Part shown: positions 23,952-31,195 of the stretch, in pieces | How positions within the stretch are numbered: the stretch's first letter is position 1 | Layout: each line of letters begins with the position of its first letter | Assembly (NCBI GenBank): GCA_963708515.1 | Contig: CAVPSX010000003.1 | Coordinates: 1 to 31,195, forward strand | Reading direction: 5' to 3' | Length of the DNA: 31,195 bases | Origin: JAPLJM01 sp963708515 | Lineage (GTDB): Bacteria; Desulfobacterota; Syntrophia; Syntrophales; Fen-1087 | Notes under the pieces: generated by a model | The model's input: only the letters and a program-made list of their open reading frames with translations | Database searches by the model: none | Told to the model about the DNA's origin: nothing | Made by a program: the position numbers and the translations under genes

Positions 23952-24260
23952 ATGATCCATGTGTTAGCGACGGTTGAGCTGGCCAATGGAAAAAGGCCGG
24001 ATTTTCTGACAGAATTTGCAAGGGTGGTCCCATTTGTGCGGGCCGAAAAGGGGTGTATCGAATATGGCCCCGCCGTCGATATTTCCTCCGGCATCCCCAT
24101 GCAGGCGCCGGTCCGGGAAAATACCGTCGTCATTGTCGAGAAGTGGTCGGACCTTGAGGCCCTGAAGGCGCATCTGATCGCCCCCCACATGAAAACCTAT
24201 CGGGCGGCAGTCAAGGACATCGTCAAGGGTATGGCCGTTCAAATTCTCAAGCCGGCGTGA
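23952..24260 (+). CDS. Antibiotic biosynthesis monooxygenase (ABM) fold protein
   Basis: A 102-residue ABM/YgiN-type ferredoxin-fold protein: MIHVLATVELANGKRPDF, KGCIEYGPAVDI, VVIVEKWSDLEALKAHLIAPHMKTY. The GCIEY and EKWSDLEALKAHL-H motifs are diagnostic. Relatives act on quinones or remove reactive aldehydes, usually as dimers and without cofactor. AAAGGAG lies seven bases before the ATG. It is the last gene of the operon starting at 22513, 13 bp after the CxxC gene. Confidence 0.88.
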   Translation: MIHVLATVELANGKRPDFLTEFARVVPFVRAEKGCIEYGPAVDISSGIPMQAPVRENTVVIVEKWSDLEALKAHLIAPHMKTYRAAVKDIVKGMAVQILKPA

Positions 24261-24365
24261 TGGTTCGCTCGAACGCCCGTGCAAAAGAGGCCTTTTCAGG
24301 AAATTCAGCTTGCCGCAAACCGCGTTACGGATTTCAGGAGACTGAAGAAACCGTCCATGAAATAA

Positions 24366-24548
24366 AATATCTATGCATTCTACCTGGGGTTGGTCGTTCC
24401 GGTAATCGGCGCCGTGTTGCACCTGGCGCTCGGACAAGCCACAAAAAAGCCGGCGGTGGACAGAGATGGGGGGAAACAAATGTGTGGTCTGCCCTTCACC
24501 AGCCCAGCGTGGACGGGGGGCTTCGATAAAATGCTGGATTACCGGTAG
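24366..24548 (+). pseudogene. Possible start-less remnant of a small membrane protein
   Basis: An open frame of 60 codons reads NIYAFYLGLVVPVIGAVLHL, then ALGQATKKPAVDRDGGKQ and a polar tail to a stop at 24548. The first 25 residues are a good membrane segment. The frame has no start codon; ATG AAA lies just before it but is followed by TAA, so one missing base or a point change could have broken it. The rest of the 24261-24665 stretch shows no other gene. Low confidence; it could be chance. Confidence 0.3.
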
Positions 24549-24668
24549 GATAAGGGGGCTCGTGCCGCACAGTCGCACACTGTACTTCAACGACAAGGAC
24601 CGGGAAAAATCTCGCAGATGCGCGAGAGCAGAATTCGTCGAAAAAGAACCGGCAAGGTAAATAGCGAC

Positions 24669-24738
24669 GGGGGGGCGTCTTGCGAACAGTCATATTGTAA
24701 AGAAGAGTGTTGACGCCCCCCCCTTATATGTTTTATAC
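24669..24738 (+). promoter_or_regulatory. Promoter of the lipocalin-like gene inside a large inverted repeat
   Basis: TTGACG (24710-24715) and TTATAC (24733-24738) are 17 bp apart and lie 40 bp before the ATG at 24778. The -35 box and spacer overlap the right arm of an 11-bp perfect inverted repeat: GGGGGGGCGTC at 24669-24679 and GACGCCCCCCC at 24712-24722, with 32 bases between. The spacer itself is a C run, unusual for a promoter. Confidence 0.5.
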
Positions 24739-24777
24739 GATGCCAGTCTGAAAGCAAGCGCTTGTTAATTGAATGCC

Positions 24778-25338
24778 ATGATAAAATCCACTTGCCTGTT
24801 GATCCCGATGGTTGTCCTGTTTATCGGCGGTTGCGCCGGTATAAGCCATTGCCCGGGCGAAAGCAAGGCGGCTGCGGCAAAGGAGAGGGTTTACAGCATG
24901 AGCAGCGAAATCAGACCCGAACTGGTTGGTACGTGGAAACTCGTATCCTTCCACAGCCAGGGCGCAAACGGACGGATTGCCTACCCCTTCGGAAAGAATG
25001 CCCGGGGAAGGCTCATCTATGAACCGGATGGGCGCATGGCCGTGCAGCTCATGAACCCCGACCGTCCGGGGTTTACGTCGGATGACCCCCTTGTCACGTC
25101 CGAGGCCGAGGTGCGGGCGGCTTTCGGCGGATATACCGCCTACTACGGGACCTATTCCGTCAATCCCGATAAAAGGACCATCGTGCACCGCATCGAGGCC
25201 GCCCTCCGCCCCGACTGGGTGGGTACAGACCAGAGCCGCCAATTTGAATATGACGGGAAATATCTTACCCTGAAGGGCCCCCTGGTTCTCGGCGGCGTCG
25301 AGGGGACCGTCAGTCTGGTCTGGGAACGCCTGCCCTGA
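24778..25338 (+). CDS. Lipocalin-like domain lipoprotein
   Basis: A 186-residue lipoprotein with a short hydrophobic signal and the lipobox FIGGC (C19). The mature part matches the Lipocalin-like family: ELVGTWKLVSFHSQGANGRI, YPFGKNARGRLIYEPDGRMA and FGGYTAYYGTYSVN, ending GKYLTLKGPLVLGG and WERLP. Members are thought to bind small hydrophobic ligands and often lie in envelope gene clusters. An upstream in-frame TTG would add three residues; ATG was preferred. No strong ribosome site is seen. A diverged copy of its last 27 codons lies at 27043-27126. Confidence 0.8.
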   Translation: MIKSTCLLIPMVVLFIGGCAGISHCPGESKAAAAKERVYSMSSEIRPELVGTWKLVSFHSQGANGRIAYPFGKNARGRLIYEPDGRMAVQLMNPDRPGFTSDDPLVTSEAEVRAAFGGYTAYYGTYSVNPDKRTIVHRIEAALRPDWVGTDQSRQFEYDGKYLTLKGPLVLGGVEGTVSLVWERLP

Positions 25339-25387
25339 TGCGGATACGGCAAGGAAAATCATCAGATCCCTCAGCAGAAGGGCGGGG

Positions 25388-25401
25388 GAGCCATTTGGCT
25401 C
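25388..25401 (+). terminator. Possible small hairpin after the lipocalin-like gene
   Basis: GAGCC (25388-25392) and GGCTC (25397-25401) pair around ATTT. Only a short T stretch follows, so termination would be weak. It lies about 50 bp after the stop. Confidence 0.25.
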
Positions 25402-25513
25402 GAATTTCAAGCATTTTACCGAGTGAGTGAAATATCAACACATAGCGGTTACTTGAATGCCCATTGAGAATGATGACATGCCCCGTCAGGGCAAAAGAAA
25501 AGGAGAGAAGGCC

Positions 25514-26791
25514 ATGATGAAGGCAATTCTTCATACAAACAAACGCAGGAAAAGATTTGCTTGGATGCATGTTGCGGTATTGTCATTGGTTGTGGTGTGT
25601 TTTCCCTTCACTTTGATCTATGCAGCCGATATCGCAAAAGAAAGCCCCTCTTCACAAAAGGGCATGCCCCTGCTTTCCACTTTTGAAGGTGGAAAACTAT
25701 ATTCTGCAGGAAAATTTCCTGTCCTGGAAATTTCGGGAACATACCGACAGATGGGTCGCCAATATGGACGACTCCTGTCGGGTCCAATGAAGGAAATGTA
25801 CTCTGAGGTCGTCAGTCAGTACGCAAAGAACGGGATTGCTTGTTCCGATATCAGCCTGGACGATTTTTCACAGCAACTGTTCCGGCTTTATCCCAGGCGT
25901 TTTCAGGAATTGGCCGAAGGCATGTCGGAAACTTCCGGTCTGAATTTGAGTAAGATTGCCGTCTTGAATGAATTTTTTGATTATTACCTAAAGTGTTCTG
26001 CCCATCTTTCATCAGGTCATAGTGGAAACTGCTCCGCGATTTCGGTCTGGGACAAGTATTCCAAAGACGGAGCGCTGGTCATGGGCAGGAATTTTGATTT
26101 CCCCAACTTCTACCGAGCGTTTAATAAGTATATCACCATCGTTGCCTATAACCCCGCAGATGCCTCCAATTCAACGGCAGTAATAACATACCCGGGACAG
26201 ATTGGCTCGATTCAGGCTTTTAACAGTCGCGGGTTGGTTATGGAAAATAATAACGGCATTGCCAGCGGCGATACCGAACACTATTTTGGCAAACGAATCC
26301 CTTTCATGGTAAAAGATTTAGGCGCAATGTTTGAGCATTCGACCTATGAAGCCTTGGATGCGGCGCTGGTAACTTCACGCATGCATTACCCGCTTATTTA
26401 CAACGTTGGTTCCCCTGGCGGCGCTGCCAATTATGAAATGACGACATTTGATGTCAAAAGACGGCAGGGGCAAGATGGACTTCTCATCGGCACAAATCAT
26501 TTTATCAGTCCCGGCTGGAAGCCACCGCCTTCAAAGTATCGGGACGGCATAAAGGATTCAAAAGAAAGGTATGATAATCTTCAAACCCTGGCGGAAAAAT
26601 ATAAGGGGAAAATTGATGCGTCAATTATGATGGCTATAATGGATGTTCCAATAGATAAAGGCGGCGCCACGCCGCAGGATAAAAACATTTATCAGTTTGT
26701 GGCGGCGCCGACGGATCTGAAAATCTGGATCAAGGCCATGACATACAGTGACTGGACGGAAGTGGATTTAAAAACTTTGCTTCATAAATAA
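25514..26791 (+). CDS. Exported C45-type (acyl-CoA:6-aminopenicillanate acyltransferase-like) Ntn hydrolase
   Basis: A 425-residue protein with a signal peptide (RKRFAWMHVAVLSLVVVCFP, cleavage near YAA-D) and an N-terminal nucleophile fold. SGHSGNCSAISVW holds C173, the expected new N-terminus after self-cleavage before Cys; MGRNFDFPNF and SIQAFNSRGLVMENN are conserved family strands. A helical propiece (STYRQMGRQYGRLL type) precedes it, as in C45 proteins. The family makes or breaks amide bonds of penicillins, N-acyl amino acids or related compounds; the substrate here is unknown. The start was set at ATG 25514 after AAAGGAGAGAAGGCC; an upstream frame to 25457 has no role. The BACON-like frame follows one base after the stop. 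Confidence 0.85.
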   Translation: MMKAILHTNKRRKRFAWMHVAVLSLVVVCFPFTLIYAADIAKESPSSQKGMPLLSTFEGGKLYSAGKFPVLEISGTYRQMGRQYGRLLSGPMKEMYSEVVSQYAKNGIACSDISLDDFSQQLFRLYPRRFQELAEGMSETSGLNLSKIAVLNEFFDYYLKCSAHLSSGHSGNCSAISVWDKYSKDGALVMGRNFDFPNFYRAFNKYITIVAYNPADASNSTAVITYPGQIGSIQAFNSRGLVMENNNGIASGDTEHYFGKRIPFMVKDLGAMFEHSTYEALDAALVTSRMHYPLIYNVGSPGGAANYEMTTFDVKRRQGQDGLLIGTNHFISPGWKPPPSKYRDGIKDSKERYDNLQTLAEKYKGKIDASIMMAIMDVPIDKGGATPQDKNIYQFVAAPTDLKIWIKAMTYSDWTEVDLKTLLHK

Positions 26792-26792
26792 G

Positions 26793-27035
26793 ATGGTCGA
26801 TAATAATTTGAGTGTGAGCAAGGCCGGTCAATCCAAGGCCATGGACATCGGCGTGGATCGCGAATGGAAGGCGTTTTGCGACCAGTCGTGGTGCCGGGTC
26901 GAGAGGGCCAACAAGCGGTTGAATATCACGGTGGACGAGAATACAACCAATGCCAGCCGCAACGCAATTATCACCTTCAGGACGCTGGATGGCATAGGCA
27001 AGGCCACGACACTATTGTTCCAGTCCCAGTATTGA
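26793..27035 (+). pseudogene. BACON-like domain fragment
   Basis: An 80-residue frame starting one base after the C45 stop: WKAFCDQSWCRVERANKRLN, ITVDENTTNASRNAIITFRT and LLFQSQY. The sWxxV, xxN-xxxSRxAxITF and final Q pattern is typical of BACON beta-sandwich domains, which occur in surface and secreted multi-domain proteins. No signal peptide, no anchor and no ribosome site are present, so it is probably a piece of a larger gene. It ends beside a copied lipocalin tail. Confidence 0.5.
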
Positions 27036-27042
27036 CAACTTT

Positions 27043-27126
27043 GGGAAGTATCTGACTTTGAAGGGCCCCCTGCTCCCCTGTGGTGTCCAGAGGGTTGTCA
27101 GTCTGGTACGGGACCGCATGCCCTGA
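27043..27126 (+). pseudogene. Duplicated C-terminal tail of the lipocalin-like gene
   Basis: The frame reads GKYLTLKGPLLPCGVQRVVS, LVRDRMP and a stop. It matches the end of the lipocalin-like protein (GKYLTLKGPLVLGG..SLVWERLP at 25258-25338) in frame, with clear DNA similarity through the stop and a few bases past it. The rest of the copy is missing, so this is debris of a second lipocalin-like gene. Confidence 0.75.
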
Positions 27127-27177
27127 GGCGCAAGCAGAAAAACAGAGGTATCAGATTCGAAAGAAATGGAGGTTCTA

Positions 27178-28498
27178 ATGTTAAAGAGAAGTTTAGCAGT
27201 TGCGGCCATGCTCCTGGTGTCTGTTGTCCTGACAAGTGGGGGACCCGGTGTCTCCCATGCAGCGGAAAAGAAAAAAACAACGAAAGCACAACCGGCGCAA
27301 AGCACTGAAACAAAGAAAATCTTCGACGCCCACGATACCGGTGTTCGCTACCATTTTAACGATACCGATATGGATTTCAACTTCGGCACACTCGTTCTCG
27401 GTTCCACTGTTAACCATGGTGTCGAGATCGGCGAGGCCTTCTATGTCGCCTCTAAGATAAAAGACGGCGACGCCGCAAGCTGGCAGGAGGAGTGGTTCAA
27501 AATGGCGCGCCTTGCCGAGGCCCGTGGCGAGGAATCCCTTGCCGGCGGCCACAAAGTGAGCGCCCGCGATCAGTTGCAGCGCGCCTCTTACTACTATCGT
27601 ATATCGCTCCTCTCAATAATGCCGGACGATCCGCGCATGAAGGAAAGGGCGCTCAAGAGCCGAAGCCTCTTGAAAAAGGCAGGAGAGCTCTTTGATCCAC
27701 CGCTGGAATATTTTGAGATTCCCTTCGAAGGAACAGTGCTTCCGGGATATTTCCGTAAGGCAGCCGCAGGAACAAAACCTGCGAAGACCCTGATCATGAT
27801 CGGCGGCGGTGAGACCTTTGCTGAGGATCTCTTCTTCTATATCGCTCCACAGACCTATGACCGCGGCTACAACTTCATGACCGTCGATCTACCGGGGCAG
27901 GGGCTCCTCCCCATGTATGGGAAACCCTTCCGGCCCGACATGCAAGTTCCCATGAAGGCTGCCGTTGACTATGCCCTCAGCCGCGCCGATGTAGATCCCA
28001 GGTACTTGGCCTCTTACGGATATAGCGGCGGCGGCGGTTTTGTGCCCCAGGCCGCCATGCACGACCCCGGATCAAGGCAATTGCCATGAATTCCGCCGTC
28101 GTTGATGCCTACCCCCTTTCTCCACAATGCCGGTGGTCCTGGCATCAAAAAAGGAAATCGCTTCCTGGACAGCCTTTCACGGCAACATCGTCAAGGCGAT
28201 TTGCTGGCGCTGGGGCGTGCCGATGGACAAGCCTTCCGGGCTCGCAGAGGCCAATAAGGGGTTTACCTTTGACCCGGCCAAAGTTACCGTTCCGGCTCTG
28301 ATCATCGTCGGCGAGGGTGAGTACAAGAGCGAGGAGGTTAAACGGCAACAGAAGGTCTGCATGGACAATTTCCCCAACCCCATGAAGAAAATGGTCATCA
28401 CGCCGACTGTCGAAGGCGCGACAAATCACTGCGTCATGGAGAACCGCAGCTTGGTAAGCCAGGTTCTGTTCGACTGGTTGGACGAGGTTTTCAAATAG
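27178..28498 (+). CDS. Exported alpha/beta hydrolase, interrupted by two single-base losses
   Basis: The protein has a signal peptide (LAVAAMLLVSVVLTS, cleavage near SHA-A), a helical N-terminal domain (to about 170) and an alpha/beta hydrolase domain. ETFAEDLFFYIAPQTYDRGY and VDLPGQGL lead to the nucleophile elbow GYSGGG with S283; the C-terminal part has LIIVGEGEY and GATNHCVMEN for the acid and His. Two frame shifts near 28066 and 28105, both next to C runs (CCCCGG and CCCCCTTT), break the frame; adding one base at each gives H-D-P-R-I-K-A-I-A-M-N-S and Y-P-L-x-F-S-T-M-P-V-V. The start is ATG 27178 after GGAGG. The family is like FrsA or dipeptidyl-peptidase-type esterases; substrate unknown. 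Confidence 0.72.
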
Positions 28499-28533
28499 TC
28501 TTGTTTTGGAATTCACATTGATTGATCTCTTGT

Positions 28534-28571
28534 CCTCACCGGTTGATCCGGTGTGGGCATGAGTTTTTTTT
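28534..28571 (+). terminator. Probable terminator after the alpha/beta hydrolase gene
   Basis: CACCGG (28537-28542) pairs with CCGGTG (28548-28553), extended by CC/GG around a T-T mismatch. Ten bases later a run of eight T follows. The gap between stem and T run makes it imperfect. Confidence 0.45.
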
Positions 28572-28641
28572 GTCACGGTCGACTTTTGTATTCCGGAGAT
28601 AACACAAAAGGATGGTGCATGAACAGTCAGGAGGAAGCATC

Positions 28642-29721
28642 ATGAAAACACGCGGCGGCATTGTTTTTTTCGGGTTGATGATGATGGTTCTATCCGGCTG
28701 TGCATCGGTCGGCCCCGGCACGGTTACCCGCGATCGTTTTGACTACAACGCGACGCTCACCGAATCCTGGAAGCGCCAGATCCTCCTCAACATTGTTAAA
28801 ATGCGTTACGTTGAACCTGTCTTCTTTGTGGATGTGGGACAGATCGTCGCCGGTTACAGTCTGGAAACGGGTATCAACGCGGGAGGCGCTGCCACCCTTT
28901 CCAGCTTTAATACCTCGGCATCGATTGAGACCGGCCTGTCAGGCAGATACACCGACCGGCCGACCATCACCTATGTACCGCTGACCGGCAACGCCTTCGT
29001 CAAAAGCCTGTTGACCCCCTTCTCTCCCGAGAACATGATGTTTGCCGTTCAGTCCGGCATACCGGCGGACATGCTCTTCAGGCTGGGGGTGGTGTCGATC
29101 AACGGCCTGCGAAACAGGTCCGCGCCCATTTCAGGATTCCGCCCGGCGGAACAGAAATTCATTCGTGTCGTTGACATCATCCGCAGCCTCCAGATATCCG
29201 GCGCTATCCATATAAAAACCATCAAGGGCAAAGATAACCAGGCGAGCAGCAACATCTCTTTCTGGTCAAAGGGCGCCACGGCGGAGATCGCCTCGCAGGT
29301 CAGTGAACTCTGCGACCTTTTGGGGCTGGACCCTGGGGCCGCAGAGTACAGGCTTGCGTACGGCATCGTACCTGAAGACAACCGGGAGATTGTGATACAG
29401 ACATTCCCCATGATGCATCTTCTGTCCTTCCTGGCGGCACGCGTCGAAGTACCCGAGGAAGATATCAGGGAAGGACGGGCAAGCCCCGGCCTCCGGGAAG
29501 CAAAAGGGATTACAGATAACCATGTCAGGTTTGGCATTAAGTGTTCGGACAGCAAGCCGCAGGATGCATTCGTGTCCGTCGCATATCGCAATCGCTGGTT
29601 TTGGGTTGATGACCGGGATCTGGAATCCAAACGGGCTATATCCCTTATCATGATGATATTCACCCTTACCGATACCGGCAAGCAGGAGTCGTTACCCCAG
29701 ATTACAATCCCGGCCCAGTAA
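28642..29721 (+). CDS. Uncharacterised lipoprotein
   Basis: A 359-residue protein with a lipoprotein signal and lipobox VLSGC (C20). The mature part starts DRFDYNATLTESWKRQILLN, then IVKMRYVEPVFFVDVGQIVAG, and contains beta-rich stretches (TDRPTITYVPLTGNAF) and a conserved-looking C-terminal RNRWFWVDDRDLESKRAISL. Proteins of this kind occur in many Proteobacteria and have no known function. AGGAGG precedes the ATG by eight bases; a GTG/ATG 30 bp upstream (28612) is not used because it lacks a ribosome site. It starts about 140 bp after the hydrolase and 18 bp before the acyltransferase start. Confidence 0.8.
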   Translation: MKTRGGIVFFGLMMMVLSGCASVGPGTVTRDRFDYNATLTESWKRQILLNIVKMRYVEPVFFVDVGQIVAGYSLETGINAGGAATLSSFNTSASIETGLSGRYTDRPTITYVPLTGNAFVKSLLTPFSPENMMFAVQSGIPADMLFRLGVVSINGLRNRSAPISGFRPAEQKFIRVVDIIRSLQISGAIHIKTIKGKDNQASSNISFWSKGATAEIASQVSELCDLLGLDPGAAEYRLAYGIVPEDNREIVIQTFPMMHLLSFLAARVEVPEEDIREGRASPGLREAKGITDNHVRFGIKCSDSKPQDAFVSVAYRNRWFWVDDRDLESKRAISLIMMIFTLTDTGKQESLPQITIPAQ

Positions 29722-29739
29722 AATATAAGGAGCATGGCC

Positions 29740-30926
29740 ATGCAAAGAGTTGATTCTGTCGATGTCTTGAGAGCGTTGGCGCTTATCGGAATGGTCATCT
29801 GTCACTATCCTATTTTCCTTTCGAGCGGAGAAGGAAGAGATGCCATGCTCTACTTTTTTTCAAATCACCTGCTGGGCGGGGATTTTGGAGCATCATGGTT
29901 TGTCTTTCTGGTCGGACTGAGCCAGGTCATATCCGCAAAAAAACGGGACACTGAGCAGGACAAAAAAATACAAGCAGGGTTGTCATCCGCGGCCTGGCGA
30001 TTTTCGTGATCGGGTTATTGTTTTGCTCATCATTCAAGGTTATGAAGAACTTTGGGACTGGGATATTCTGACTTTCATCGGCGCCATGACCATCATTTTG
30101 CTGCTTTGCCGTAAAGCCCCCTCGTGGGGCCTGCTTCTTGTTTGTTCGATAGTTCTTTTTATGACGCCCTGGCTTAGATCATTTATTGATCTCGCGCCTT
30201 ACTATGGAGGAAAATTTGAAAGCGTAAGATGGATATCGGATATTATTCCAAATTTCATTTTTGATCCGGCGAAGGATTATCAAGGAGGAAAGACCGTCTT
30301 TGATAATGTCCTCGGCTTTTTTCTCATCGGACAATTTCCTCTTTTGCCCTGGATCATTTTTCCGCTGAGCGGATTTGTCGTCGGAAGAAGAATGACGCAG
30401 AACCTTTTGGCCGCCGATTCCCCCTTTATTTCCATTATCGGAATGATGTTCACTTTCATGGGACTCTTCACCGCCTATGCAGGTTCGCTAAAATCAGAAT
30501 TCTCCACGGCGAATGACTATATAACGCCGCTGTCTTTTTATCCCAACTCTTTCAGTATGATTATGTTTCTGATTGGCGTTGTCCTGATCCTGTTTATCTC
30601 TCTGTGGCGCATTTACGATGCAAATCCGGATAGCACAAAAAAGCCGGGAATGTTTCTGATCTACTGCCGTCAGATAGCGAATACTCGCTTACCATTTATA
30701 TCTCTCATTTTGTCCTGTTTTTTATCCCGCTGCGAATCGTGCATTCGGCAACGGGAACATATTATTTACAGGATTTTGTGAGTACTCCGACGGCTTTTGC
30801 GCTGGCGGTGTTTTTGCTGATTCTGTATTACCCCTTATTGAAACTCTGATACGCGGCGGCAAATACAGTTTTGAGTGGCTTCTCGCGAAGCTGTTGTCTA
30901 CACATAGACAGGGAGCTGTTTCCTGA
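29740..30926 (+). CDS. Membrane acyltransferase (HGSNAT/DUF1624-like), interrupted by four single-base losses
   Basis: The start MQRVDSVDVLRALALIGMVI then CHYPIFLSS is the first helix of heparan-alpha-glucosaminide N-acetyltransferase-like proteins. WFVFLVGLSQ, FLLCR helices, ISHFVLFF and GKYSFEWLLAKL follow. The frame breaks near 29970, 30020 (TTTT run), 30675 and 30838, always with one base lost; repairing them gives RGLAIFVIGLLFLLIIQGYE, then RQYSEYSLTIYISHFVLFF, then ETLIRGGKYSFEWLLAKL to a stop at 30926. These membrane enzymes transfer acyl groups to sugars or other acceptors across the membrane. ATG 29740 sits seven bases after AAGGAG. The four losses suggest sequencing error or a recent pseudogene. 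Confidence 0.7.
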
Positions 30927-30959
30927 GCCCTGTAAAGACAGAAAAGAAAGGAATTTAGG

Positions 30960-31195
30960 ATGCTAAAGAACGTCAGGGTATCACGAAAGGTATTTGCTTT
31001 GCTCGTCGGGCTGTGGGCGTGTGTGTTCCTGCTGATGCCGACGGGTAATTGCCGGACTGCCATCGCCTCTGATGAGCTGCCCTATGACATCCTGATCAAA
31101 GGCGGAACCGTATACGACGGCACATTGAGGCCGCCTCTTATCGCAGATATTGGGATTAAAGGCGACCAGATTACGGACATGGGGAATCTGGAAGG
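30960..31195 (+). CDS. Exported amidohydrolase / N-acyl-D-amino-acid deacylase, N-terminal part
   Basis: The frame opens at ATG 30960 with AAAGGAAT upstream and runs off the right edge. A signal segment (VFALLVGLWACVFLLMP) is followed by ELPYDILIKGGTVYDGTLRP and PLIADIGIKGDQITDMGNLE. The DILIKGGTVYDGT-ADIGIKGD pattern is the start of the D-aminoacylase / dihydroorotase-like amidohydrolases. The metal-binding His residues lie outside the window. It follows the acyltransferase by 33 bp. Confidence 0.8.
   Translation, partial: MLKNVRVSRKVFALLVGLWACVFLLMPTGNCRTAIASDELPYDILIKGGTVYDGTLRPPLIADIGIKGDQITDMGNLE

Noticed and set aside
24466..24660. 64-residue plus-strand frame in the gap after the ABM gene
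   Set aside because: No family features, no ribosome site, and low-complexity basic composition; more likely chance.

Overview
The window looks like a stretch of an anaerobic deltaproteobacterium-like chromosome, perhaps a syntroph of the Syntrophales type. This is inferred from gene content: a GctAB-type CoA-transferase, a 1445-residue 2-hydroxyacyl-CoA dehydratase activase-like protein, a small low-potential ferredoxin, FmdB and glutamine-dependent NAD synthetase. A foreign-looking GC-rich segment is attached at the left end. No rRNA, tRNA or CRISPR was seen.

Layout. 1-3260: GC-rich minus-strand DNA with the N-terminus of a prolyl oligopeptidase (running off the left edge), an 11-bp tandem repeat, and a GH20-like glycosidase gene broken by many frame changes. 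It stops abruptly about 30 bp before nadE, so it may be a mis-join or a recent insertion. 3291-5656: intact nadE and a small zinc-ribbon gene. 5660-7191: a small gene-cassette region on the minus strand (MazF-type toxin and antitoxin, TfoX-like protein, truncated VOC protein, fragment of a Rossmann-type gene). It has two well-formed integron attC-like sites and no integrase. 7408-9402: gctAB with terminator and promoter. 9428-10219: HNH protein and PspC protein. 10368-17397: a minus-strand operon of alpha/beta hydrolase, typA and the two-module activase. 17739-19654: an unrecognised protein with a possible RelA/SpoT-like core, a Nudix-fold protein with a degenerate Nudix box, and a 49-residue membrane peptide missed by simple ORF calling. 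19754-22339: EamA transporter with a structured leader, HAD phosphatase, ferredoxin, FmdB. 22513-24260: four tightly coupled genes (metallo-beta-lactamase fold, DUF493, CxxC protein, ABM-fold).

24669-31195 is a run of plus-strand genes for exported or membrane proteins: lipocalin-like lipoprotein, C45/Ntn-type N-acyl hydrolase, signal-peptide alpha/beta hydrolase, an unknown lipoprotein, a membrane acyltransferase and an exported amidohydrolase/D-aminoacylase start. Most of these enzyme families act on acyl-amide or acyl-ester bonds, so the block could be an envelope-located system processing N-acyl compounds; this is an inference from neighbourhood. It also holds gene debris (a BACON-like fragment and a copied lipocalin tail). 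Two of its genes carry six single-base frame losses in total, which look like sequence errors or recent decay.

The most unusual items are the integrase-less cassette region with attC-like hairpins, the double activase module in one chain, the possible divergent RelA/SpoT-like protein, and the exported acyl-processing block.
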